Assembly: GCA_963764365.1 (NCBI GenBank)
Contig: CAVXSI010000014.1
Location: forward strand, 1 to 41,812
Direction of reading: 5' to 3'
Source of the DNA: VRUE01 sp963764365
GTDB taxonomy: Bacteria > Actinomycetota > Thermoleophilia > Solirubrobacterales > 70-9
DNA: 41,812 nucleotides
Shown here: positions 23,747 to 32,853 of the stretch, piece by piece
Numbering within the stretch: position 1 is the first letter of the stretch
Layout of the letters: every line of letters begins with the position of its first letter
Program-made: the position numbers and the translations under genes
The notes under the pieces: model-generated
The model's input: the letters and a program-made list of their open reading frames with translations, nothing else
Databases searched by the model: none
What the model was told of the DNA's origin: nothing

Positions 23747-25111
23747 ATGAAGGTGCAGCGCAATGGCCGCGAATTCACCGTAGAAGTCACGGCGGACGGA
23801 GAGGGCGTCGTCTCCCACGCAGGCGCGGCGCTGCTCGCTGGGACCGCGGACCGGATCGGGCTGACGGATGCGCTCTCGAGGGGCCTGGCGCCGATGCGCG
23901 AGCGCCGCGGCGCCCACGACCCCGGCCGGGTTATCCGCGACCTCGCTGTGATGCTCGCCTCTGGTGGCTCCCATCTCTCCGACCTGCGCGCCGTTCGCGA
24001 CCAAGAGCCGCTCTTCGGCGCGGTCGCCTCCGATGCGACCGCCTGGCGCACCGTAGAGGCGATCGCCCGCGATCCAGAGCTGATGGGCGTCCTTCGCGGC
24101 TCCCGCCGGGCGGCGCGCGAGCGCGCCTGGGAGGCCGGCGCGGAGCCCGAGGGCCCGCTGTTCGTCGACCTCGACCCGACACTGATCGAAGCGAGCTCCG
24201 AGAAGGAAGGCGCCGCCCCGACGTTCAAGAAAGGCTTCGGCTTCCACCCGATGCTCGCCTTCCTCGACCGCCCCGGTGATCCCTGCGGCGGGGAGCCGCT
24301 GGCGGGCCTGCTGCGCCCCGGCAACGCCGGCGCCAACACGGTGGCCGACCAGATCGAGGTCGCCGAGGAGGCGCTCGAGCAGCTGCCCGCAGAGCACGCC
24401 GCCGAGACGGAGATCGTCCTGCGCTTCGACTCTGCCGGCGCCACGCACGGACTGCTGGACTGGGCGCGGGAGGGGCGAATCCGCTTCTCGGTCGGCTTCG
24501 ACCTGACCGAGCCCGTGCGTAAGGCGATCGCCCGGATTCCCGATGGGCGTTGGGTTTCCGCCCTTGCCCAGGATGGCAGCCCGCGCGACAACGGCGAGGT
24601 TGCCGAGGCCACCGACCTGATCGACCTCTCCGGCTGGCCGCAGGGCTCGCGGCTGATCGTGCGCCGCGAGCGCCCGCACCCGGGCGCCCAGCTCTCCTTC
24701 ACCGATGCAGACGGCCACCGCTTCCAGGCGATCCTCACCGACCGCGAAGGCGAGGCCGCCGATCTGGAGCGCGAGCATCGCGCCCGGGCTCGCTGTGAGG
24801 ACCGCATCCGCTGCGCCAAGCAGATAGGCCTGGAGCTGCTCCCCTTCGGCGACTTCCAGATGAACGCTGTCTGGATGGAGCTGGTGCTGATCGCCCAGTT
24901 GCTCCTCGCCCTGACCGACACCCTGGTTCTGCGCGGCGAGCTGTCGGGCTTCGAGCCCAAGCGGCTGCGCTACCGCGCCCTGCACACCGCCGGGCGGCTT
25001 GGCTTTCACGCCCGCCGCGCCACCCTGCGACTGGAGCGCCGGTGGCCTTGGGCCGAAGAGCTCGCTGCCGCCTTCGCGCGGCTGCGCGAGCTGCCGGCGC
25101 CGGCCGGCTGA
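23747..25111 (+). CDS. IS1380-family DDE transposase
   Basis: The product is 454 residues from the ATG at 23747, which has an AGGAGG ribosome-binding site 6 bases upstream; an in-frame start at 23645 falls in the terminal hairpin and is rejected. The DDE centre is visible: FVDLDPTLIEAS (about Asp141), IVLRFDSAG (about Asp228) and ARCEDRIRCAKQIGL (Glu about 352). The last lies in the C-terminal motif typical of the IS4/IS1380 group, followed by LLPFGDFQMNAVWMEL. The frame and length are normal, so the element may be active. Confidence 0.88.
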   Translation: MKVQRNGREFTVEVTADGEGVVSHAGAALLAGTADRIGLTDALSRGLAPMRERRGAHDPGRVIRDLAVMLASGGSHLSDLRAVRDQEPLFGAVASDATAWRTVEAIARDPELMGVLRGSRRAARERAWEAGAEPEGPLFVDLDPTLIEASSEKEGAAPTFKKGFGFHPMLAFLDRPGDPCGGEPLAGLLRPGNAGANTVADQIEVAEEALEQLPAEHAAETEIVLRFDSAGATHGLLDWAREGRIRFSVGFDLTEPVRKAIARIPDGRWVSALAQDGSPRDNGEVAEATDLIDLSGWPQGSRLIVRRERPHPGAQLSFTDADGHRFQAILTDREGEAADLEREHRARARCEDRIRCAKQIGLELLPFGDFQMNAVWMELVLIAQLLLALTDTLVLRGELSGFEPKRLRYRALHTAGRLGFHARRATLRLERRWPWAEELAAAFARLRELPAPAG

Positions 25112-25120
25112 CCCGCGGGG

Positions 25121-25138
25121 GCGGTTCCGCAGAACCGC
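25121..25138. terminator. Hairpin after the transposase gene
   Basis: GCGGTTC (25121-25127) pairs with GAACCGC (25132-25138) around CGCA, 9 bases after the transposase stop. The rest of the right part of the element (to 25321) shows no gene that can be supported. Confidence 0.45.
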
Positions 25139-25321
25139 GCCTCTCCCTCTCAGTCGAACTTCTGTCGCGGTCCCGGCCTCAGCCTGGGCGAAAAGAGCAT
25201 CACCCGGTCCTGCGCGAGCCCTCGTCGCGAGCTCCCACGGCAATAGCCGACCGCGCTCAGGTGCACACACCTCTGTTCCGCGCGCTGCCGTTACTCGCAG
25301 GCGCCTGGTGAACGATCCGGG

Positions 25322-25984
25322 CTAGCTGACCGCGCTTGCCAGGCGCTCGGCCAGTTCGCGGGCCTCTGCGGCTGACATGGTCGGGCGGCGGCGTTCTAGG
25401 AAGCCGGTGAGCATTCGGGCGGGGAGGATGGTCACGCCTTGGCGGCGGGCGGGGACGGAGCCGACGATGTAGGCGTTGCTGAAGACGAGCAGCGCCTCGA
25501 CTTGCATGCTCGTGATGCCCTCGAGCAGCTTGCGCTCGGCGTAGGCCTGCTTGAGCCAGCGCGGGTTGATCCGGTCGATCGGGATCCGGCCGCGGTGGCT
25601 CTTGGTCTCGATCGCGAAGATCCCACCCGGTCCGATTGCGACGTGGTCGACGTCGCCGCGCCCGAGCGAGAGACCATGGATCGCGTGCCATCCCTGGGCC
25701 TCGAGGCCCTCCAGCACGTTGCCGACGCTCTCCTCGCCTTCGGCGCCCCGCAGCCAGCGGCCGAAGCGGGGCGAGTAGGCGCGGTTGGCGACGACCATCC
25801 CGGCGATCGCCACCAGCTCGATCCCGATCAACGCCGGGCCTCGCAGCCCGAGCACCGGGCCCGCGCCGAGCAGGAGCAGCAACAGCAGGCCGATCGTCAC
25901 GAGCATCCGCGTCGCCAGGGCACGGGCCTGCCCGCGCGCGTGCTGCCCCGCTGCTCGCCCTCCTAATCCGGCGACGTCTGCCAT
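25322..25984 (-). CDS. Membrane-anchored NERD (nuclease-related) domain protein
   Basis: This 220-residue protein has an N-terminal membrane anchor of two hydrophobic segments (about residues 26-44 and 50-66), then a NERD domain: GAEGEESVGNVLEGLEAQGW, DVDHVAIGPGGIFAIETK with Asp113 and the E126-x-K128 pair, a restriction-fold centre. The tail contains LPARMLTGFLERRRP. The stop codon lies in the right terminal repeat of the IS element, so the original C-terminus may have been cut. NERD proteins are suspected in DNA processing; the role here is unknown. Confidence 0.75.
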   Translation of the reverse strand: MADVAGLGGRAAGQHARGQARALATRMLVTIGLLLLLLLGAGPVLGLRGPALIGIELVAIAGMVVANRAYSPRFGRWLRGAEGEESVGNVLEGLEAQGWHAIHGLSLGRGDVDHVAIGPGGIFAIETKSHRGRIPIDRINPRWLKQAYAERKLLEGITSMQVEALLVFSNAYIVGSVPARRQGVTILPARMLTGFLERRRPTMSAAEARELAERLASAVS

Positions 25985-26027
25985 GCATCCTCACATCGGC
26001 GCACGGCCGAGATGCATGAGCGACGGG

Positions 26028-26366
26028 TCAGGAACCGCGCACAGAGCCGGCCGCCGGCCGCGGCATGTACGCGCAGGCGACGGCGAAGATCGCCACGGCC
26101 GCCAGGGCGCCGAGCCAGTGCAGGCCGAGGAGGACGAAGAGGAGGCTGGGGATGCCGGCGAGGATCCCTCGGAGCAGGACCGGGGGCTCGGGGAGGCCGA
26201 CTATGCGGGCGGTGAGCCAGGCGCAGGCGAGCCAGGCGAGGGGGCCGGTGAGCCAACCCCAGGTCTCGAAGAAGCCGTGGGAGAGGATCAGGCCGAGCAG
26301 GAGCGAGAGCAGCGCCACCGCGACCACCTGCACCAGGGCTACGCGCCAGAGGATTGCCGTGTCCAC
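26028..26366 (-). CDS. Small integral membrane protein of unknown function
   Basis: This 112-residue protein starts at ATG 26366. Four hydrophobic stretches are visible: ALVQVVAVALLSLLLGLIL, WLTGPLAWLACAWLTARI, LLRGILAGIPSLLFVLLGL and GALAAVAIFAVACAYM. Most of its length is membrane-embedded. The family is not recognised. It follows the same strand as the NERD gene, 44 bases upstream of it. Confidence 0.6.
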   Translation of the reverse strand: MDTAILWRVALVQVVAVALLSLLLGLILSHGFFETWGWLTGPLAWLACAWLTARIVGLPEPPVLLRGILAGIPSLLFVLLGLHWLGALAAVAIFAVACAYMPRPAAGSVRGS

Positions 26367-26399
26367 GGGGCGATTCTGTCAGCGCGAGCGTCGCAGGCG

Positions 26400-26474
26400 C
26401 ACGGTCGCAAGGGGCGTCCTGTGTAAGACAGCTATTTAGTGGCAAAAACTGCGATTTACTTGTAGTCTTGACGC
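26400..26474 (+). promoter_or_regulatory. AT-richer intergenic stretch, probable promoter of the AbiE-like pair
   Basis: The bases before 26475 are much more AT-rich than their surroundings (CTATTTAGTGGCAAAAACTG). They separate the divergent membrane-protein gene and the AbiEii-like gene. No ribosome-binding site precedes the ATG, so the message may be leaderless. Exact -35 and -10 boxes and an operator cannot be fixed by eye. Confidence 0.35.
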
Positions 26475-27228
26475 ATGGACTTTGGCAGAGTGCAGGTCAT
26501 CGAGTTCTTTCACATCGCCTTCCTGGCGGTGCTCGGCAGCCGCCTGGACCCGGCTCGTTACGTCCTCAAGGGCGGCGCCAATCTGCGCTATTTCTTCGGC
26601 AGTGAGCGCTACTCCGAGGACATCGACCTCGATCTGGTCCGCCCGGTCCCGAGGAGCTTCGAGGACCAGGTAGATGCGGCCCTGCGCTCACCGGCGCTGA
26701 GCAGCCTGCTCGCGATCGGCGATCTGACCCTCGTCGAGCACACCAGCGCCAAGCAGACCGAGACCACCCACCGCTGGAAGGTCGGTCTCCAGGCGCCCGG
26801 AGTCGCCGCGCCGGTGCGCAGCAAGGTCGAGTTCAGCAACCGCGACGGGGGCGGCTCCTACACCCTCGACTCGCTGCCCGATGCGGTCGTCGAGCCCTAC
26901 GCGCTGCGGCCGCCGAGCGTTCAGCACTACGACGCGGCGACGGCGACCGCGCAGAAGGTCGCGGCGCTGGCCGGTCGCGCTCAGACCCAGGCGCGCGATG
27001 TCTTCGACCTCGAGCAGGCTGTTGCGCCAGCGGACGCCGGCGCGCGGCGCGCTCGACGCCGCCCTGCTCGAACGCGCCGCCGAGCGCGCCCTGGAGCAGG
27101 ACTTCGCCGCCTTTCGCGATCAGGTGCTGCCTTTCCTCGAGCCCGGCGCAGCCGAACTGATCGCCTCCGCCGGAGCCTGGGAGCAGATCCAGACCTTCGT
27201 CGCCGATCGCCTCGAGGCGGCGCGATGA
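26475..27228 (+). CDS. AbiEii/AbiGii-family nucleotidyltransferase toxin (one frameshift)
   Basis: The product is about 250 residues from ATG 26475. The nucleotidyltransferase motif reads LKGGANLRYFFGSERYSEDI followed by DLDL: Lys32-Gly-Gly, Gly42-Ser43, Asp49 and Asp51. Further family features are AVVEPYALRPPSVQHYD and ATAQKVAALAGRAQTQARDV. An indel near 27030 moves the C-terminus to another frame (ERALEQDFAAFRDQVLPFLE to LEAAR). AbiEii toxins modify an RNA target, for example tRNA ends, in related systems, causing growth arrest in phage-infected cells. Its stop overlaps the start of the antitoxin gene (ATGA). Confidence 0.8.
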
Positions 27229-27833
27229 AGTCGGCCGAGGCCTACGCGGATCTGCGGCAGCTCGGTCGCCCGATCTTCACCACCCGTGAGGCGGCGGCGC
27301 TCTGGCGCGACGAGCAGACGAGCGCCAGCCGCAGGCTCGGGAGGCTGGAGGAGGCCGGCCTGACCCGGCGCGTCCAGCGCGGGCTCTGGACGCTGGACTC
27401 CGAGATCGAGCCACGGGTGGCCGCCCCGTACCTCACCGCTCCGCTTCCCTCCTACGTCTCGCTCTTCTCGGCGCTCGCCGACCACGGGATGATCGAGCAG
27501 CTTCCCCGACAGATCTCGCTCGTCTCGCTCGGTCGGCCGCGGCGGATCGTGACCGGCCTCGGCGTCTACGTCGTCCACCAGCTCGCCCCCGCGCTCTTCG
27601 GGGGCTTCGAGGGCAGCGACCGCAGCGGATACCTGGCGCAGCCGGAGAAGGCGCTCTTCGACCTCGTCTACGTCCGCGCCGCAGCCGGCAGTCGGGCGTA
27701 CCTGCCCGAGCTCTCGCTGCCCGCCGACTTCGACCGCCGCGAGCTCACCCGCTGGAGCGACCGGATCGCGGACAGGCGGCTCCGCACGATGGTCTCCCGG
27801 CGCCTGCGCGAGCTGCTGCGCGAGGTCGTCTGA
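27225..27833 (+). CDS. AbiEi-family antitoxin / transcriptional repressor
   Basis: This 202-residue protein begins at ATG 27225, coupled to the toxin gene. An N-terminal winged-helix segment (FTTREAAALWRDEQTSASRR to GLWTL) is the DNA-binding part. A C-terminal domain with SYVSLFSALADHGMIEQLPR, VVHQLAPALFGGF and YLAQPEKALFDLVY is typical of AbiEi. It should bind the promoter and repress the operon as well as neutralise the toxin. It lies downstream of the toxin, the reverse of the classical order. The frame is intact. Confidence 0.8.
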   Translation: MKSAEAYADLRQLGRPIFTTREAAALWRDEQTSASRRLGRLEEAGLTRRVQRGLWTLDSEIEPRVAAPYLTAPLPSYVSLFSALADHGMIEQLPRQISLVSLGRPRRIVTGLGVYVVHQLAPALFGGFEGSDRSGYLAQPEKALFDLVYVRAAAGSRAYLPELSLPADFDRRELTRWSDRIADRRLRTMVSRRLRELLREVV

Positions 27834-27892
27834 GTGGGTGGCCGGGAGGGGTCGTCGGCCCGCCGGAGCCTCGAACTCCGAAGGAGAACGCC

Positions 27893-29930
27893 TTGCTCGC
27901 ACGCCGCGCCCGGGCCGTCGCCATGCTGACGGCCGCCCTCGCTCTGATCGCCGTCCTCGTGCCGTCTGTGGCCCCGGCCGCGAAGCAGCGCATGCTGCGC
28001 GGCAGCGTGCCCATCGCGGGGATGAACGTCGCCCTGTTCGCCGCCCAGCCGGGCGGCTCGCAGCCGGCCCTGCTCGGGCGCACGCGCAGCCGGCGCGGCG
28101 GCGCCTTCGCGCTGCGCTACCGGCCCGCCGCCAGGCGCACCGTCAAGTACGTGCTCGCCACCCGGCCGGGGGGCGGCGCGGAAGCGGGCTTCCCGGTGCC
28201 CGGCAGCTCCTACCGGCTCGCCGCCGCGCTCGGCGCCGGGCCGGTCCCTCCGCGGGCGACGCTGAACGAGCGCACCACGGTGGCGATGGGCTACGCGATG
28301 GCCCAGTTCATCAAGGGCGGCCGCGTCACCGGCAAGAACCCGGGCCTGCGCAACGCGGCGGCGATGACCCGCAACCTGGCCATCCCGCGCAGCGGCCGGC
28401 TCAGCCCCGTCCTCAAGACCTTCCCCAACGGCAACTCGACCACGACCCTGCGCACGGTCGGCTCGCTCGCCAACCTGCTCGGCGCCTGCCGCGCGCAGGG
28501 TCGCCGCTGCGCCAACCTGTTGAAGCTCGCCTCGGTCCCCGGCGCCGCGCCGTCCGGCGACACGCTCGAGGCCGCCGTGGCCCTCGCCCGCTACCCGTGG
28601 CACAACACGGGCGCCCTGCTCTGGCTCGCGCAGCGCGCCCGCAACCTCTTCCCGCCCTCGCTGCCGGCGCGCCGCAAGCTCGACGCCTGGACCCTCGCCC
28701 TGCGCTTCGAAGGCAGCCCGCGCGCGCTGAACGGCCCCGGCGCCTTCGCGATCGACCGGCGCGGCAGCATCTGGGTCGGCAACAACTACGTCTACAGCCG
28801 CGACCGCAGCAAACCCGCCTGCTTCGGCCGCGAGCTGATCCGCTTCACCCCGACCGGCCGCACCTACCCCGGCTCGCCATACAGGAGCGGCGGCGCCAGC
28901 GGGGTCGGCTACGGGATCGGGATCGACAAGCGCGACCACGTCTGGATCGGCAACTTCGGCTTCGCCGGCAAAGGCTGCGACGAGGAACCGCCGCACAACA
29001 GTGTCTCCGAGTACGAAGCCGACGGCACCGCGCTCTCGCCGGACCTGCGACGGACCGGCACGACCGAAAACGAAGCGGGCGAAGTGCTCAAGACCTACAA
29101 GGGCGGCTGGGAAGTCGGCGACATCTTCTGGCCGCAGTCGACGGTCGCCGATGTCCACAACAATCATCTGGGTCGCCAACTGCGGCAACGAGAGCGTCAC
29201 CCGGATCCCTGACGGCGACCCGGGGAGGGCGATCAACTATCCCAGGGACCATTTCCGCCGCCCCGGGTTCGACTTCTACCGGCCCTTCGGGATCGCCACC
29301 GACGCCGCCGGCAACGCCTACGTCGGCGGCAACGGCAGCGCCAACGTGGTCAAGCTCGGCCGCTACGGCGAAGTGCTCGACCGCATCCAGGGCGGCGGCC
29401 TGCACCGGCCGATGGGCCTCGCCACCGACAGCCGCGGCAACGTCTGGGTCTCCAACTCGACCTGGATCGTCGCCCCCTGCGTCGGCCAGTTCCACCCCGA
29501 GCGCGGCCCGCGCAAAGGCGGCAGCATGACCCTGATCGGGAGCAACGGCAACGTCTCCAAAGCGAGCCCCTACCGCAACGGCGGGATCAAAAACGCCTGG
29601 GGGGTCGCGATCGACGGCAAGGACAACGTCTGGGTCGGCAACTTCGGCGGCCGCCGGCTCTCCGCCCTCTGCGGCACGCGGCCGCGCAACTGCCCGGCCG
29701 GCAAGCGCCAGGTCGGGGCCTCGATCTCGCCGCCCGGGACCGGCTACGGCTTCAACGGCCTGACCCGCACCACCGGCATCTCGATCGACCCCTCGGGCAA
29801 CGTCTGGGCGACCAACAACTGGAAGAACGCGCCGATCCAGACCAACCCCGGCGGCTACCAGATCGTCGCCTACCTCGGCGTCGCCGCGCCGGTCAAGACG
29901 CCGTTGATCGGGGCGCCGGAGCAGCCGTAG
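27893..29930 (+). CDS. Secreted NHL/SMP-30-like beta-propeller protein (one frameshift)
   Basis: The likely start is TTG 27893 after AAGGAGAACGCC. A signal peptide follows (LTAALALIAVLVPSVAPAA). About 200 residues of helical sequence come before propeller repeats of the form GAFAIDRRGSIWVGNNY, GIGIDKRDHVWIGNFG, GIATDAAGNAYVGGNG, GLATDSRGNVWVSNS, GVAIDGKDNVWVGNFG and GISIDPSGNVWATNNW. An indel near 29155 separates ADVHNN from IIWVANCG. It is an extracytoplasmic protein of about 680 residues whose ligand or substrate is unknown. It marks the return to core-like sequence after the accessory region. Confidence 0.78.
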
Positions 29931-29939
29931 GCGGCCGGC

Positions 29940-30427
29940 TCAGCCCAGCGGCCTGTACTCGCCGCCGTGGAAGACGAGCGGGTTGCCCTCGTTCGTCTCC
30001 AGGGCGGTGACCTCGCCGGTGACGATCACGTGGTCGCCGCCGGCGATCACGTCGCGGAGGTCGCAGGCGACGAAGGTGAGGGCGTCGTCGATCATGGGGA
30101 CGCCGTCGTAGTCGGACCAGGGGACGCCCTGCCACTTGTCGGCCGGCGGGGCCTTGGTGGCGAAGGCGCGGGCGATCGGCTCCTGGCCGGCGTGGAGGAC
30201 GCTGATGCCGAAGCGGTTGGCTGCCTGCACGGCGAGCAGGGTGCGCGAGCCGCGGTCGAGGCAGGCCAGCATCAGCATCGGCTCGATCGAGAGCGAGCAG
30301 ACCGCGTTGGCCGTCGCGCCGGCCGGGCCGTCCGGGCCCGACGGCGGCGACGACGGTCACGCCGGTGGGCAGCATCCCCATCGCGGCGCGGAAGCCGGCG
30401 GGGTCGGTCTGAGCGGGCGTCGGACAT
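29940..30427 (-). CDS. Flavin reductase-like FMN-binding protein (frameshifted)
   Basis: The gene probably starts with MSDA at 30427. After an indel the frame reads PAGFRAAMGMLPTGVTVVAA, then after a second indel SIEPMLMLACLDRGSRTLLA, RFGISVLHAGQEPIARAFA, LTFVACDLRDVIAGGDHVIV and GEVTALETNEGNPLVFHGG. This is the split-barrel FMN-binding fold of flavin reductases that supply reduced FMN to monooxygenases. The partner enzyme is unknown. The end lies 9 bases from the convergent propeller gene. Confidence 0.75.
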
Positions 30428-30455
30428 CTCGGCTGGACAATATGATGCGCGCCGC

Positions 30456-30880
30456 GTGCGACCTGTACTTGCCATAGCGGCGGCCCTGGTGGCCGCGCTC
30501 GCCCTCGCCGCCTGCGGATTCGGCGAGGAGGGCGTCGAGGTTCCCAGAACAGCCCCGATCACGAAGGGGCGGAGCTGTTCGCGACCCACTGCAGCGGCTG
30601 CCACACGCTGAGCGCCGCGGGCACGCAGGGAAGCGGGAATCGCAGCATGCGTACGCAGGGTCCGAACCTCGACCAGCGAACCGAGACCTACGACGATGCC
30701 CTCTTCGCGATTCAGAACGGCGGCTTCTCCGGGGCGATCATGCCTCAGAACATCGTCGTCGGCGACGAGGCCGAGGCGCTGGCCCGCTTCGTCGCCGAGT
30801 ACTCCGGCAGCGAAGCCGGCGAACCGCCCCGTCCCGGCGCAACTCCTCGCCCTAGCCGGGAAGCCCGATGCTCGACCTGA
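30456..30880 (+). CDS. Cytochrome c lipoprotein (frameshifted)
   Basis: A GTG start at 30456 gives a lipoprotein signal (VLAIAAALVAALALAACGFG, lipobox AAC). After indels near 30545-30560, the mature domain reads GAELFATHCSGCHTLSAAGT, with the CxxCH haem site, and GGFSGAIMPQN with a Met as likely second axial ligand. It is a small mono-haem class I cytochrome outside the membrane that would carry electrons in respiration. Lgt (7126-7893) would acylate it. The end overlaps serS by 13 bases. Confidence 0.75.
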
Positions 30881-32152
30881 AGCTGATCCGCTCCGACGCC
30901 GAGCGGGTCAAGCGGGCGCTCGCCCGCCGCGGGGCCGCCGAGCAGGTCGACGCGCTGCTCGCGCTCGACGCCCGCCGCCGCGAGCTGCTGCCCGAGATCG
31001 AGGGCGCCCAGGCGGAGCGCAAGACGCTCTCCAAGCAGATCGGTGAGGCGAAACAGCGCGGCGAGGACGCGGCCGGGCCGATCGAGCAGGTGGCCGAGCT
31101 GAAGCGGCGGATCGAGACCGGCAAGGAGGAGCTGGAGAAGGTCGAGGCCGAGCTCGAGGCCCTCGCCGCGGCGCTGCCCAACCTGCCCGACCCCGACGCC
31201 CCCGACGGGATGACCGAGGAGGACGCGGTCGTCGTGCGCGAGGTCGGCGAGCGGCCGAGCTTCGCCTTCGAGCCGCGTGACCACCTCGACCTCGGCACCG
31301 AGCTGGGCCTGATCGACATGGAGTCCGCGGCGCAGCTCTCGGGCTCCCGCTTCGCCTACCTCAAGGGCGACCTGGTCCTGCTCGAGCTGGCGCTGGTCCG
31401 CTTCGCGCTCGACCTCGTCCGCGGCGAGGGCCACGAGCCGGTCGTGCCGCCGGTGCTGGTCCGCGAGCAGGCTCTCTACGGAACCGGCTTCCTGCCCGGC
31501 GACCGCGACCAGATCTACGAGATCGAGAAGGACGAGCTCTTCCTCGTCGGCACCTCCGAGGTCGCGCTCGCCGGCCTCCACGCCGACGAGATCCTCGACG
31601 GCGGTCGGCTGCCGCTGCGCTACGCCGGCTTCTCGCCCTGCTTCCGCCGCGAGGCCGGCGCCGCCGGCCGCGACACCCGCGGCATCTTCCGCGTCCACCA
31701 GTTCGACAAGGTCGAGATGTTCTCGTTCGTCGAGCCCTCCGAATCGGCGGCCGAGCACGAGCGGCTGCTGGCGATCGAGGAGCGCATCCTCACCGCGCTG
31801 GAGATCCCCTACCGCGTGGTCAACGTCGCCGCCGGCGATCTCGGCGCCCCGGCGGCGAAGAAGTTCGACTGCGAGGCGTGGATTCCGAGCCAGGAGCGCT
31901 ACCGCGAGCTGACCTCGTGCTCGAACACGACCGATTATCAGGCGCGACGCCTCAATTGTAGGTATCGGCCTGCCGATAACGAAGCTGCCCAGGTGGTCCA
32001 CACCCTGAATGGGACGGCCGTGGCCGTCGGACGCACGATGATCGCCCTGATCGAGAACAGACAAGAGGAAGACGGCGGGTTTACGCTACCTAATATTCTG
32101 TATGAGTATCGAGATGCCCTGAAAAAAGGAAATCGGCCGGCAGGGGAGTTGA
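30868..32152 (+). CDS. serS: Seryl-tRNA synthetase
   Basis: The product starts at ATG 30868 (MLDLKLIRSDAERVKRALAR). Residues 1-110 form the long antiparallel coiled coil that binds the tRNA variable arm. The class II core follows with ELFLVGTSEVALAG, FSPCFRREAGAAGRDTRGIF (motif 2), VHQFDKVEMFSFV, LTSCSNTTDYQARRLN and VVHTLNGTAVAVGRTMIALI (motif 3). The frame continues without a stop into a response regulator. A one-base shorter A-run near 32123 would give a stop at 32150-32152, overlapping a TTG start, so that end is used here. The last ~75 codons use AT-richer codons (AAT, ATT, TAT, AGG, CTA) than the rest. Confidence 0.88.
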
Positions 32153-32803
32153 GCGCGGCGGTCGGCAGCGCTAAGCGGGTCGTCCTCTGCGACGACCACG
32201 AGATCGTCCGCGACGCGATCAAATCGCGGATGGCGGACTCGACGACGCTGAACATCGTCGGCGAGGCCTCGAACGGGCGCGACGTCATCGACGTGGTCAA
32301 GGAGCTCGAACCCGACGTGCTGATCATCGACGTCGAGCTGCCCAAGCAGGACGGCATCGAGGCGACCAAGGCCGTGCTCAGGGCGCGCCCGCGGACCAAG
32401 GTGATCATCTTCACCGCGCACGCGCAGCCCGACCTGCTGGCGCTCGCGCTGCGCGCCGGAGCCTCCGGCTACGTGCTCAAGTCTGCCCCGGCCAGCGACA
32501 TCGCCCACGCGGTCAAGGCTGTGACCGGCGGCGGCACCTTCCTCGGCGGCGACTTCGCCGGCGGCAAGCCGTCGGAGGTCGAGAAGCTGCTCCACCTCTC
32601 GCCGCGCGAGCGTCAGATCCTCGAGCTGCTCGCCGAGGGCCTGCGGGTGAAAGAGATCGCCGAGCGGCTCGACCTCAGCCCGGCGACCGTGCACACGCAC
32701 GTGCGCAACGCGATCGCCAAGCTCGAGGTCGACACGCGGACCGAGGCCGTCGCCCTCGCCGTGCGCTTCAGCTACCTGGGCGCCGGCGGCGGCGTCAAGA
32801 TAG
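32149..32803 (+). CDS. NarL/FixJ-family response regulator
   Basis: A receiver domain starts after TTG 32149 (AKRVVLCDDHEIVRDAIKSR) with the acidic pair, the phospho-acceptor in VLIIDVELPKQDG, Thr in IIFTAHAQ and Lys in GYVLKSAP. The C-terminus is a LuxR-type DNA-binding domain: LSPRERQILELLAEGLRVKE, IAERLDLSPATVHTHVRNAI. The open frame runs on to 33252 antisense to msrB. A TAG at 32801-32803 one frame over suggests the true end with a small indel before it. No histidine kinase is next to it. Its first bases are in frame with serS. Confidence 0.82.
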
Positions 32804-32853
32804 CGCCTCGCTGCCGAGCGCCAGATCGGCTCCGCTTCGCGTCCGGGGGCGGC

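Larger units (their letters stand above)
23629..25325 (+). mobile_element. IS1380-family insertion sequence
   Basis: The terminal inverted repeats are imperfect: CTAGCCCAGATCCTTCA at the left end (23629) against CTAGCCCGGATCGTTCA read inward from the right end (25325). The element of about 1.7 kb carries one transposase gene with an intact frame. A strong hairpin sits just inside the left end. No clear target-site duplication is visible at these ends. It lies between the hepT-like gene and the NERD-domain gene. Confidence 0.75.

Noticed and set aside
26423..26467. Inverted AAGAC/GTCTT pair as an AbiEi operator
   Set aside because: Only 5 bp with a long spacer; too weak to call an operator.
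26475..27833. A 452-residue AbiEii-AbiEi fusion
   Set aside because: The AbiEii C-terminus is encoded in another frame and ends with TGA overlapping the AbiEi ATG; the fused frame results from one indel.
27861..27893. Minus-strand sequence resembling a tRNA T-arm (GGAGTTCGAGGCTCC) near the island's right side
   Set aside because: No acceptor, D or anticodon arms accompany it, and it would be in inverted orientation to tRNA-Glu.
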